64,000 nt of DNA from Nectonema munidae. Its lineage: Eukaryota > Nematomorpha > Nectonematoida > Nectonematidae. Below the pieces are notes generated by a model. That model had not been told where the DNA came from. It saw nothing but the letters and a program-made list of their open reading frames with translations, and did not search any database. Both the position numbers and the translations under genes were made by a program. The DNA lies in assembly GCA_030549495.1 (NCBI GenBank), contig JAUIRK010000414.1:124001-188000 (forward strand), read 5' to 3'. The first letter of the stretch is position 1. Each line of letters opens with the position of its first letter. Below, one piece after another: positions 22,366 to 33,956 of this stretch.

Positions 22366-23074
22366 ATCTCTATAGTTATTATTAAAGTTTGTCTGGTAGT
22401 TTTTTTGATTAGATTACATAATCATAGATGGCAGGAGTATATCTCAAATTTTCTCACTCCTCAGATGGTGTTTTTATACTGATTTTTGTTTTATATTCAT
22501 TTTTATAAAAAAAATCAGATTCTCTCAGTAATTGTAGCTCTGGAAGCCTCGCTACTATCCGGAGAACAATCAGAGTTTCGTAAAAAATTAAGACTTCCAC
22601 AGTACCTTCCCCACCGAAGCAACACAATTACATGTCATTTCGCCTTGACAGCTATGACAAACAGTTATATGCAAATTTCAACTCAATATTCAATTTAAAA
22701 GCTCAATTTAATTCAATTTTCAAAGCTCAATTTAATGTTTTTTTTCTAATCGGTATCACAATTAGAATCGGATTTTGAGAATCCAAAATCAAAATTTTGG
22801 AAATAAAAAAATCAGAATCCAAGTTGTAATTAAAAATTTAGAAAATCTACTCTAAAAACCTCCACTCTAAAAACTCCTAATCTACTCTGAAAACATTAAG
22901 TAAACCTACATTGAGATTCTACGAAAAACCATCAAAAGTGTTCTTTGTGAAAAGGCTTAACTAATTTTTACTCAAATAAAGCGAAATCTCAAAACTTTTT
23001 AAAATCTCATTTTTTCAAACAAACTAAAAATATTACGATGTATTACAATGTTTTTAACATGTTAGAATTAAAAA

Positions 23075-23560
23075 TCAAAAAATAAAAACAAAAAATTTGA
23101 ACAATGCTAGGGGGACACTTGACAGGTAAGGTTTACAATGAGATGCAATTTTTGATAAAAATGGAAATTCTTCTTTTTTAGTTTTCCACCAATCTAAGCT
23201 TTGAGTAGTCGTGCCATTGATTATTGCTTCATTATCTTCATTTTCTTTCTCGTTTTCTTCTTCACTACTAGAGTTTAGAATCGAGTCCATAGCTTTATTC
23301 AAGGAGGTATAAACTTCATTAGCACTTTTCTTCATTTTTTGCAGCTTTTTACTTCTATGCTACTATTACCAATCTTAACCTCATCATATAAATTCAAGAG
23401 GAAAGTTTTTACTTTATTTGTTGTTTCAAAATTGGTGAACAATTTACTTTTGAATCTAGGATCGAGAAAAGTAGCTTAATGTAAAGATTTTAAATTGCGG
23501 ATAATGAAAAAAATTCGCGGATGTAAAAAATTTTGCGGATATCCGATACATCTCTAATAT
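23075..23560 (-). mobile_element. hAT relic with GATGTATCGGATATCC-type end, copy 1
   Basis: The minus frame 23335-23075 encodes KKSANEVYTSLNKAMDSI, an acidic SSSEEENEKENEDNEA linker and SLDWWKTKKEEFPFLSKIA, the start of the hAT C-terminal dimerisation domain. The same protein piece recurs at 34539-34255. To its right, at 23520-23560, lies GCGGATATCCGATACATCTC, the inverted partner of the left end seen at 33960. Only the 3' part of the transposase is kept. Confidence 0.75.
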
Positions 23561-24304
23561 GTACATAAAAAGTAAATTAAAGGGCCTATTTTTCATTTTA
23601 AATAGTTAAAAACTCTGAAATAAATTTTTTTCATTTTTTTTAAACTTTTCATTTATGTTAATAAAAATTATAAAATTATCTCTAATTTTTTTTATATAAT
23701 AATAGAAGGTTTACTTGGGTTTCGGTGAAATGTCTATTCGATGAATTGTGTATATATCGGTAAATTGTTTTCGATAAATACTCGTCCGTCAATTCGCTGT
23801 CTCTCTTTAAAATATAGGCTGGACACGAGAGGCTAAAGAAATGACTACACTCATTTTCAGAAAAAGAGACATAAAATTTAAGCTTATTTAATCCAAGTTT
23901 GTTATCCAAGACTTCCAAAACCTTAAAGGTATGCAATATGTATGTACCGGATAATCGGAAAATATCCGCTTGGCCGGATATCTGGCTAACATTTTACTGT
24001 CTAGCTATCCGAAACCCGACCTTACTTTAAAATTTACCAGATATTTGGATAATCTGGCGCGATAACTAATATTAAATTACTATTATTTTGAGCAATGACA
24101 CAGCGATATAATTTCTTTATACAATTATAGAGAAAATTAAAAATGACATTTATAACTCGGGAATTTTTCACCTTGTAATTTTCTAAAAATTATTTGATAA
24201 AAAAATTATAAAACTTTCATGTCAAATATTTTTTTATCTAGTACTTTTACCAATTCAAAATAAATATACTTCACATGTAAATTAGCTTGAAAATAAAAAA
24301 ATGT

Positions 24305-24430
24305 GTTAAATTTTTTAATTAAAATTTTTTAAAAAAAAAAATTTTTTTTTCTTTGGGGGAGGAAAAAAAAAAAAAATAAAAAAAACAAAAAAAAAAACTC
24401 CTTTTAAAAAAAAAAACAAATTAAAAATTA
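24305..24430. repeat. A/T homopolymer block
   Basis: Long alternating runs of A and T with few other bases. The minus frame here (Phe/Lys-rich) is an artefact. Confidence 0.8.
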
Positions 24431-24557
24431 AAATGATAATAATGATTTCAAAAATAAAATTTATTTTTAAATCCTCTCTGCAAATATTTCCAATTTGCAA
24501 GTTTTTCTATTTTTTTAATTTGTTTTCAAGATTAAATAAATGCATGCAAGAAGACTA

Positions 24558-24674
24558 GGGGCGTGAGTAAGGTTGGTTAGATGCTGGATTTAAGAACTCA
24601 AGGTCTTGGGTTCGATCCCGAATCAAGCCTACTTTCCTCATTGTTCGATACACGCGGTACCTTACCTTACCTTA
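24558..24674 (+). repeat. tRNA-derived SINE, family 2, best copy
   Basis: GGGGCGTGAGTAAGG, the A-box region TGGTTAGATGCTGG, the B-box GGGTTCGATCCC, then TCATTGTTCGATACACGCGG and a (CCTTA)n tail. A complete RNA polymerase III-type promoter is visible. It stops exactly where the 601-bp duplicated unit begins. Confidence 0.75.
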
Positions 24675-25275
24675 ACTAGATTATACTTTATCTTTAATAA
24701 TAGAATCGTTAAACAAAATAATTATGTGCACAGTTTAATTTAATGGCCGGCTGGATATCCGGTAAATCTTATCGGATATCCAGTTAGCCGGTTTTTTGCT
24801 ATGCCGTACGTACATCCCTAATTATAATCACGTTTTATATTGAGTTTTATTTTATAGAGAAAAAAACAATCGAGTGTCTGTTGTTTTGCTTGTTACTAAC
24901 GTTTGGCAATTTGGTTCGTAATTTTTCTCAAGACTGTCAATGATCTTATGAAGCTCAAAATTTTTAATATCTCCAATAAGTTTCAGCGCTTCACAGTTTA
25001 GGATATTCATTCTCTTTATTGAAGGCGTCATCATTGTAGCTTTTTTAGTTGTTATTTTTGCCGTAAAGTTCTCGAAGAAATCCCTCTTCCCATCCTTCCT
25101 TCAAATCATCTCATATCGGCACTTCGTCGTCCAAATTGACGAACTTTTCAAAGCCCGTTGTTATAAGGACACCGAGATTTTAACCAGTTGCGAAAACAAG
25201 TAGACTTAATTCTCCGTTTGCAATAATTTCCTCCAATGGAATTGGATCGAGAAGAGGAAAGCCTGTCTGCTTTCC
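24675..25275. repeat. 601-bp direct repeat, unit 1
   Basis: It is repeated nearly unchanged at 25646-26246 (offset 971). It carries the hAT-like end (24748-24815) and, read on the minus strand, coding remains such as EKFVNLDDEVPI, DDLKEGWEEGFLRELYGK and, in a 60-codon frame, TPSIKRMNILNCEALKLIG. The coding remains appear to continue the Tigger-like transposase at 26250-26520. Confidence 0.85.
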
Positions 25276-25645
25276 TCTTCTCGATCCAATTCCATTGAGG
25301 AATCATTGCAAAACGGAGAATTAAGTCAATTTTGTTTTCGCAACTGGTTAAATCTCGCGTCCTTAGCAACGGGCTTTGAAAAAAGTTCAAAGTCAGTTTG
25401 GACGTCGAGTGAAAAAAAAAGCCGATTTGTTGATGATTTGAGGCGGATGGAAGGGGATCGCTTCGGAATTTTTACGGCAAAAATAACAACTGTGGGATGA
25501 TGACGCCCCAGAGAATGAATCCTAAACTGCGAGCGCTGAGGAATCCCATTGGAGATATTAAAAATTTTGAGTTCATAAGACATTGACAGTCTTGGAAAAT
25601 TACGAACCAAATTGCCAAACGTTAGTAACAAGCAAAACAACAGAC
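24876..25645. repeat. Large palindrome (inverted repeat) with 10-bp loop
   Basis: 24876-25260 and 25271-25645 are inverted copies of each other. The centre is perfect (GAATTGGATCGAGAAGAGGA AAGCC... and its reverse) around the loop GCCTGTCTGC, and the outer parts have diverged by substitutions and small gaps. The right arm is more diverged from both direct units than those are from each other. Confidence 0.85.
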
Positions 25646-26246
25646 ACTAGATTATACTTTTTCTTTAATAATAGAATCGTTAAACAAAATAATTATGTGC
25701 ACAGTTTAATTTAATGGCCGGCTGGATATCCGGTAAATCTTATCGGATATCCAGTTAGCCGGTTTTTTGCTATGCCGTACGTACATCCCTAATTATAATC
25801 ACGTTTTATATTGAGTTTTATTTTATAGAGAAAAAAACAATCGAGTGTCTGTTGTTTTGCTTGTTACTAACGTTTGGCAATTTGGTTCGTAATTTTTCTC
25901 AAGACTGTCAATGATCTTATGAAGCTCAAAATTTTTAATATCTCCAATAAGTTTCAGCGCTTCACAGTTTAGGATATTCATTCTCTTTATTGAAGGCGTC
26001 ATCATTGTAGCTTTTTTAGTTGTTATTTTTGCCGTAAAGTTCTCGAAGAAATCCCTCTTCCCATCCTTCCTTCAAATCATCTCATATCGGCACTTCGTCG
26101 TCCAAATTGACGAACTTTTCAAAGCCCGTTGTTATAAGGACACCGAGATTTTAACCAGTTGCGAAAACAAGTAGACTTAATTCTCCGTTTGCAATAATTT
26201 CCTTTAATGGAATTGGATCGAGAAGAGGAAAGCCTGTCTGCTTTCC
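25646..26246. repeat. 601-bp direct repeat, unit 2
   Basis: Almost identical to 24675-25275; I noticed only a few differences (for example CCTCCAATGG versus CCTTTAATGG). Beyond 26246 this unit continues into Tigger-like sequence, while unit 1 continues into the palindrome, so unit 2 is the more likely source. Confidence 0.85.
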
Positions 26247-26530
26247 AAAAACAGACTGATGGCATGCGCAGTGTCTTCATCCCATGAGAGGTCGATCTAC
26301 GACGTTGGCAGATTTTGCAAATGAAGTGGATGTCTACTGTAGGTGTCTTCTTTTGGGAAAGTCATTTTCTGTATCTTTTCTTCATGGACGCAATAATTCC
26401 CTGGTCTACTCACTGAATCCTTGAAGTTCTGTTAAGTGGAAAAAAGTCATCTTAATCTTCGTTAGTCGTATTGCGCTGTATTTGTGTGTTTTCGATAAGC
26501 GCCACGTTTCTGGTGTTGAATTAATGAGAG
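26247..26530 (-). pseudogene. pogo/Tigger-like transposase fragment
   Basis: Read on the minus strand from about 26520, the DNA gives NTRNVALIENTQIQ, then FFPLNRTSRIQ, a stop, and VDQGIIASMKKRYRK. This is the FLPPNTTSxIQPxDQGVIAxxKxxYRxxL block that precedes the last catalytic Asp of DDE_1 (pogo, Tigger, jerky) transposases. Several in-frame stops show it is dead. It continues downstream into the minus-strand coding remains of the 601-bp unit, so the repeats were built from this element's 3' part. Confidence 0.7.
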
Positions 26531-26539
26531 CCTTTTTAC

Positions 26540-28480
26540 TTAAAAGTTTTATGCTACTGGTGATGAAGAATTATTGAAAAGAGTTGGAAACTACCGTATA
26601 AAATTGTCAAGTCATCAAAAAGAAGAAATTTTTGGATGGGTTCAGTTACTTGTAGATTTTTTTACGCGTGTTAATGACTTTTTCGAAACCTTGCGTTGAT
26701 TAGTATCTTCCAAATTTTCACTACACTGTTTGAAACGTTTTGCATGTCCCAATAACTCGTAATAATAATAGAATAATTGAGTTCCGATTCAATTACGCTC
26801 AAAGGTACCGCGAATTTGAAGTTTTTTTTAAATTTCTAGATAAGTTTAGTTTTAAAGCTTGTTCAAGACCAAAAAAGAGGAAGATCTCAAGCTGGTGTTA
26901 GTGTTACAGCATCTGTTCCCCAATCTAAAAGTAGGAATATTTCAGTTATCGCTGTCATGAACATAAACAGAATCATATTTCACAAAATGCATAATTTTAC
27001 TCAGTGACTCTTTTCATACTCGTCTTGATATGCTGAAAGATGTTTGCGTGGAACAAAGTATAGTTAGGCCTCTCTATTTATTATGGATTTTGCATGGTTT
27101 TTGTCATCTTTTGTGTTTTGTATTTACTTCCTTATTATTCTTTCTTGAACGCCATTCAAAATTGTTTTAATGGATCGAAGATTACTTCTACACTAGTGAA
27201 CAGCAATAAAAAAAACGCATAAGTAAGGCCTTTATTCAAATCACAAAATCTGACTGCAATAGATTTTATCGAAATATGCTATAGTATTCATTTATAAGTC
27301 ATTTAATCGTGAAAATACTAAAAGTTGACAATAAGGAAATGATTATTAAATTTCTCTATTTCAAATAAAAATAAAATTAATGCGCAGGTCAAGTGTTCAC
27401 TTATTTGTTCAAATTGCAACCAATCAAATTCAACAATGACGCAATAGTTCGAAAAACCCTGTCATATGAGTAAATATTCCTTCTGTATATTATCCTATAA
27501 AGTTTGTATAAAAAGCTTGAGTTAAGTTAACACAAATTAATTTTTTATTGATAAGTCAACTTTTATAACAGTTGATTTTTTGTACGTTTTCTAGATTTTG
27601 TAAAATTTCAGAAGTTATAAAAAATTGTTTTTCAATTTTTTTGTTTAATCATCGCAATTTTCAAAAGTTAATACTTTAAAATATTTAATATGGAAAAGTG
27701 ATTATTATCGAATGAATAAATTCACCTTTTGAACTAGACATCAATTTTTAATGGAATTATAAATGAACTTTTGTTGCTGCTAGTAACATAAGTAGTATTC
27801 AAGATAGGTATTCAATTCGAAGCTTCCGTGTATTGAATATTGAGAAAAAAATTGATTTCTGAAAAAGATGTTAAAAAATCTCTCAGAGGTTACTTTTCTT
27901 CCAGATGCGCTCCAATCTTTTACGTATATAAATCTTAGTGGAGATAGTTGTTTGTTCATTCACAAATTTTGACTTCAAATTTACTTAAATGAAACTATTT
28001 TTTTTATTTTTGGTAAAGTTATATAATATTTTCATTTGACTTTTCTATTCTTGTTTCTTACTTTTTACAAATAAGCATTCAATTATCCTCTTTACATCAC
28101 GAGGGTGATATATTATTATTTTTTTCCAAGTTACCAGATTTAATATCGAAATTCATTTTCAATAGATCTAATTTTGCTTGAAGTTTTGTTTCTTTTACAT
28201 TATATATTGAAATTCAAATGTAATGTTTTTCTTTATTTTTCAAATTACACGGTTGCGTACTTGCAGTGAAAATATGCGACTGACTTCAAATAATTGAAAA
28301 AGCCAAATTATTTGATACCGACTCTCTACCTCCACGCCAAAACTCTCTCTTTTTTTTCTTCTTTTTTTATTTTATATATAAAAGAGTTGACAGAGAGTGG
28401 TTAAAATTTTTGAACGTATGCCTGCATTTTCGATTTTACAGAGCTCACTATACTTCAATTCATATGAGGAAGGCGCGCGT
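26540..28480. other. AT-rich stretch with no recognised gene
   Basis: No open frame over 60 codons and no matches to the window's repeat families. Confidence 0.4.
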
Positions 28481-28489
28481 AATTTTTCT

Positions 28490-28580
28490 ATCCAGGTATA
28501 AAGTATATCTTTTCTCAGGGGATCAGAAATTATCTGAGGGGGCAGAAGGGGATTGACTCTGCTCTGTCTACGCCATTGAG
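28490..28580. repeat. Possible hAT-type MITE fragment
   Basis: G-run-rich text (GAGGGGGCAGAAGGGG) is followed by GTCTACGCCATTGAG, similar to the GGCTACGCCACTG end at 15912. The left end is unclear. Confidence 0.35.
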
Positions 28581-28589
28581 TAAATTGTT

Positions 28590-29900
28590 TCTAGCTTAGA
28601 CAGTTGTTTTTTCTATTTCACCTTTCGTTCGATATGTGAGTAGATGTGCATCAATAAACTGGTTCAAAAATTTTCGCACTTACCCTGACAGACTAGACTT
28701 AAAGGAGAAGGATCGATCAGCTAAATGCTTCCTGTCAAAATCGGATATACCCAAATTGAGACTAACGAAGTAAGTAGTTATTATATTTATTTGTTTATAA
28801 TTAATTAGTTTGCTGCTAATCTTTAAGCCATAAAGAACAAATGGACTAATTTGCCCCTTTTGAATTCTTAGTCTTTCAAAGAACATTCATCCTATGTTCC
28901 ATGTATCAAAAAAATAATTGGGACCCACAAGCTCCGTTCTTTAACATGCTTATTTTTTTCTTATTTTTACAGTTAGCTAGTTTTCAAGTAAATTAGGCAT
29001 TTACAGGCCTCTGGATAGTTTGTTGGAGCATTTAGTTCAGGAAATCTATTTTAATTCGTTGAGACCATTTTTAATATTAGAGGTATACCTTGCTCTACAA
29101 AAGTTCCGTTATATTTAACTATCTATAATAATATGGTAGTTTCAGCTCACAAAAGTTGTTGAAAGATTTATCATTTTTACCGCGGTTTTCATCTTTCGAT
29201 ACTACTACACAATTGATTACAACTTGTATTTTTTTTAACTTTTCAGTCTTTCAATACTTTTCCAACATTTTAGTGTGTGTGTATTTTACTCATTCATTTT
29301 TAAAGCTGCACCCGTTTTCCAAATATCAGCCTGTTTTATTGATTGACCTAGCTGCTTATTTAAAGATTTTTTTGAACAGCAGAAGAAAAACGTAGAATTG
29401 ATTTTTTAGGTTTCTTTTTTATTGCCTGAAATTATTGATTTTCATAGAAAGAAGCTGATAGTAGCGCGCATTATTTATAAATTTGCGTCAAGGACGACAT
29501 AAAAACATGTTAAATTCATTCAAGCGTGTTTAATACTACTTAAAATAGGCTCTCTATAAATGATGACTGATTTATTTGTACTCTCACTTCTTCATCTATT
29601 TCCACTTTTCCTATAAGTCTGTGTTTTCCAAATTTTAAGTTGATATCTATGCTTTTTTTTTTGAAAGAAGTAATGTATTAGGAAAAAAATGTAAGAAATC
29701 TGTTTAAAATAGTTATGCGCAAACTTTGTCTTTCCGTTAAATCACGTATAGTCTTTCCTTCAAAACACAATAAGATTTTTCAAGTAATCTTGTTTCTTTA
29801 GTAAGTAGTAAGTTTATAGCAGGTTGAAGGATAACCTTCTTTTACACATTCAGAGAACCAATCTCCAAGAACATTACATAAAGGAAAAATAAAAAAAGGA
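28590..29900. other. AT-rich stretch with no recognised gene
   Basis: The frames at 28680-28886 and 29156-29395 show no motif. Confidence 0.35.
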
Positions 29901-29916
29901 AAGAAAGGGTTTCTAG

Positions 29917-30031
29917 TCAAAATCCCCTAAAACTAAATTCTCTGCTACCAAAATCCCCTAAAATGCAAGTCACTGATACCTTAGTTTTCGGGGATTTTGG
30001 TAGAGGGAATCTTAGTTTGAGGGGATTTTGA
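29917..30031. repeat. Hairpin (fold-back) repeat with CAAAATCCCC arms
   Basis: The left arm starts TCAAAATCCCCTAAAACTAA and continues CTACCAAAATCCCC; the right arm read in reverse starts TCAAAATCCCCTCAAACTAA and continues CTACCAAAATCCCC. The arms are about 47 bp with a 17-bp loop. Each arm contains the CAAAATCCCC word twice. Probably a fold-back MITE. Confidence 0.8.
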
Positions 30032-30314
30032 TTCGATAACGGAAAAAAGAAGATATGCGGCTCAAGATTAAATAAGAGAGAAACGCCTGGATTTAGCAAA
30101 GAAAGCGCAAAATGAAGGAAATATATAGATAATAATATTTGTCGTATGACCTATTTTATGTCAATGCGCTAGCGTTTTCATAAGCATGCGTTTTGCAAGT
30201 TACATTTCAATTTATGGCAAAAGACTTCTATCATAACTTTTATCATTTTTATTAATAAAAAAATTGATAACCAAAGTAAATAAATATACCTCGGCACAGC
30301 TCCGGATATATACA

Positions 30315-30555
30315 TGGTTGTTGCTGTTGTTGTTAGCCCCCAGATTATACTATCTCTATATGAGTATAATCTGTCAGTTCAAAACAAAGCTTTGTTTAAA
30401 CTGAGAGAGTATGCCCATAAAAGCAAGTACTCTCAGGGAAAAGTGTAGAATATTATTACACTTTGGCAGCATCCGCGATAAACCAGTGTAATTTCAGCCA
30501 ACCAGCAAAAATCCACCATAAGGTACTGCTGGCTTTTTCCAGGCTTCTACATATG
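30315..30555. repeat. GTT-headed interspersed repeat, copy 1
   Basis: It starts with a GTTGTTG microsatellite and TTAGCCCCCAGATTATACTATCTC, and ends CAGCCAACC ... TACTGCTGGCTTTTT. A diverged copy with the same order of words lies at 39801-40055. Non-coding; family unknown, possibly a SINE. Confidence 0.65.
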
Positions 30556-30559
30556 GCTA

Positions 30560-31020
30560 GAAATAATACATATATATTTATAATAATAATATAATATGAG
30601 TATATCTTTCATTTAAAATTGGCTCCTCTTAAAAAGAAAATTGTATAGTTTTTTTTTATTATAAAAATCGTTAAAAAAGGACTTAGATTATTAAAATCTT
30701 TTTTTACTAAACATGTTAAATTACTTCATATTATAACTAATGACATGTCCGATCTTCCTGATATTATTATCAAAACCTTCAGCTTCAATGATTTCTTCAA
30801 TATCCTTTCAATTTCCAATAATTGTTATACTCTTAAATTTTTATTTCTAATATATTAACACCTGAAATTTTTAGATTAAAAACATTTTGATTTTTGAAGA
30901 GACATATCTCGAAGAGAAAAAGTATGGTAGGCTATACCATACCCTGAATAAACTGTGAGAATGAAAAAATATAAAATGCGCGCACTTTTTAAAATTAAGA
31001 TAAAAAAGCTTTAAAATTTT
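30560..31020. other. No recognised feature
   Basis: AT-rich, no motif. Confidence 0.35.
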
Positions 31021-31026
31021 GTCTTA

Positions 31027-31175
31027 TTACACCTAAGTATTATGGGTCGCGATGCATACCGTGGTTCTTGTTATGGGTCGCAGTAAAAAAGGTTGGAAAC
31101 CACTGCTCTAGGATGACAAATTTGATACGCGCATTTGCAGATGCACAAAATTTCACATCCAATACATCTCTAATT
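31027..31175. repeat. Two adjoining hAT end fragments
   Basis: AGGTTGGAAACCACTG at 31090-31105 is a typical right hAT terminus (CAGTGGTTTCCAACCT inverted). TCCAATACATCTCTAA at 31157-31172 resembles the GATGTATCGG-type end at 23545. No coding sequence is attached. Confidence 0.45.
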
Positions 31176-31821
31176 TATAACTACTTTTATGAATACACAA
31201 ATAAATCTTAGTACATATGTGTGTGTAGAGATAGGTAATGAAACATTCAGTTGGACACATTTTTACATTCATCATTTTTGTCTCTACTACTTCATATCAT
31301 CTGTGTATATTCTTTTTTTTGCTTTGCAAACACAATCATTTTTAGCATGGAATGAGCTTTGCGTTGATTTTTAATCAGTAATTTTCAATTCAATGATATT
31401 ATTCGTCATAACCTCTGTTCACTATATATTATTTATACGTGTGTTTTTACTGTTATTTACTAACACAGTTACTTTATTTTTAATATACATCTTCTCAAAG
31501 AATGACTACTATAAATAATTTATGCAGATTGCCTGCAACTGTTTAAAAAAGAAGTCTTCACGCGATTTCCTTGCGTCTTTCATTTTATCGTGTACATGCA
31601 GAAAATCGTCTACGTATTCTTCCTCTCTTCTCAATGAAACGAAACTAACGACTAGCCTTAAAATTTAATACCGTCTCCTTTCTTTGTTATTTCTAAATTC
31701 CCATATAATGAAAAATTCTGATAAGGTATACTAATGCTGTTTTCTTTGCCTTTTTAACAAAGAGGATATTATTTCCCTCTTTTTTTCAAAAATTTGAACT
31801 ACCTTGCTGAAATTTTGGTGT

Positions 31822-31885
31822 ATATCAGTGTTTCTCAACCGTGGCCCTTAGTCTCTTGTTTTGCGGACCGCATAGCAAAGAAGCA
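31822..31885. repeat. hAT end fragment
   Basis: CAGTGTTTCTCAACCGTGGCCC and the GTTTTGCGGACC that follows match the usual start of hAT elements. No transposase or right end follows. Confidence 0.5.
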
Positions 31886-31889
31886 GAAC

Positions 31890-33950
31890 AAGTTAGCTTA
31901 GCAATATCATATTAAAACTGGCAAGATTTCTCAAAATTATTGACTTGTTAATTGTACTATAACAGACCGTGTGTACATGGCAGTGGTAGATTTGGACACG
32001 GTGCAATCGTCCATCCTCTATTTTTGAGTACTATATAAAGGTATACCATTTTTTGTTATACATTAATCCAGTAAGTAGTAACTTTATAAATGGCTGAAAT
32101 TGAGTGATATAGTCCACATAATACCCCTACAAAATTTCATAAAAAAGAATTATTAGTTGCCGAATTACGCATGCGTCCAAAAATGTCTCGCTGGGACGGA
32201 GCTCAAAATCTAGCAAATTTTTTTTGGATATGAATGCCAAAGAAAACCAATTATTTTATTGAGAAATGAGGAAACATTTAAAAATAAAATTGTGCTTGAT
32301 GATATGCATGAAAACATTTGATGCAGAGAGACAAGTTTACAACTTTCTAATCGGCATCTACGTCTAGCATTTAGATTTTAGACTGATTGACACCTGTCCA
32401 ATACCATCATATTTAAAACTTTTAGGTGTAAAACTGAGTGATGTCTTTTCAAGTTCTTTTCTAAAATCAAGAAGTGGTATTGTAACCAACGAGTCTGTAT
32501 AAAAGCCAACTGTTGACTACAGATATATCTAAAATCTTAATTATCAAGCACCAATACCACTTTTTTCTACGTATCGAAACATCATATTTATTTAACATCC
32601 AGTCCTTTAAATTCACCTGAGTTATAGTTTTTCAATAATTTGTCTGAGCTATATCAACGCGTTTTTATATGTTCTGTCATACCTCTGAACATTAGATACT
32701 GTATTATTGCCTTCATCAATATGTCATTGTCTGGAGGTATAGCTACGACCTCTACATCCTTTCCATTACACTTATCAATAAGATTATGAATTACTTCATC
32801 CAAAGTAAAACATGAATTCGGCACAAAGATAATTGAAACTTGAAAAATGACTATTTATTTGTGCTTATCTTGAATCTTTATCTAAATGCGATGAAGTGTA
32901 ATAAATGATTGATAGAATTGATTAGAAAGACGATGATAAAATTTGTTAGCATTGGAGTAAGCATTGTTAACATAAAATTATATTTCGCAGTGTAATATTT
33001 CCCTATATATATTTTTTATATAACTTTTGTTGAGCTCATTACGAAGAAGTCAAAATTAGTCGTCTATACCTTATGCGTTATAAAAAGTAAAAAAAGTTAT
33101 TTTAAAGAGAAGAAAGTACTATATGTCATATCCACATATCAAAAAATTAATAACAAAATGACAAATATGATTGATTACAATAGATGACAAAATAAAGTTA
33201 AAATAATAAGTCACAACATAGTAGATTATTTCATGACTTTTAACACATGGTTTTAATATGTTAAAGAAAAAAGAAATTTATTATAGCAAATATTTATTTT
33301 TTTTTCATATCTTAGAGTCCAAATATGACTCGCTGGTACACAATGGATTACGTCAAATAGAGCCTGTTTCAGATTTTTATATTGTTAATAATAATATCAT
33401 ATTTAATTTGCTAAAAATGTAAACCTGGACTAGCTAACTCACATATGTTAGAGTGAATTGAGAAGGAAGCAAAATATAGAGATTTTTATAGAATTTTAAA
33501 TAATTTAGACAAAACAATTTATTTCAAATTTTTATATTTCTAAATTTGACAAAGAAATCTCTATTATGAGCGAACATATATATTACAGTTTGGTGGTGGG
33601 GTCGTATACTCGTATGCGAGCACTCATATGTGCCCGCATGGAACTTTGGGAGTGTTGGACTCGAAACATTGAATATCTTGTTTCATCTTAATTAGCATTG
33701 ATATAGAGTAGGGTTGTCCTTATTTCGCGCGGGCTACACCTAGAAAAAAATTTGACTTATTTTCTCATTTAATTTTTTTATTATAAAATATATATTGCGA
33801 GTTCATGAGTGACAGTTAACTTATAATCATGACTTGCTTTATATTATTTCTCTAATTCTAAGGAAGCCAAAATGCATAATGTTTGGAAAGAGGACGCGCA
33901 TTTCATTTGAGAATACTGAGGTGCGCCTGGTGACCAAAATGTGAACAAGA
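31890..33950. other. AT-rich stretch with no recognised gene
   Basis: Nothing coding-like could be identified on either strand. Confidence 0.4.
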
Positions 33951-33956
33951 CTGATA

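Larger units (their letters stand above)
23936..24815. mobile_element. hAT-like non-autonomous element with CCGGATATC ends
   Basis: The left end is TATGTACCGGATAATCGG followed by GGCCGGATATCTGGCTAAC. The right end, inverted, is GGGATGTACGTACGGC followed by AACCGGCTAACTGGATATCC. The interior is non-coding and contains a poly-A/T block and a family 2 SINE, so those came later or were carried along. I could not fix a target duplication. Confidence 0.55.

Noticed and set aside
24315-24500. Small Phe/Lys-rich protein
   Set aside because: It is an artefact of alternating A and T runs.
24852-26005. A duplicated 60-codon gene, because the same frame occurs at 24852-25034 and 25823-26005
   Set aside because: The identity is explained by the 601-bp DNA duplication; the frame is in the minus-strand remains of a Tigger-like transposase.
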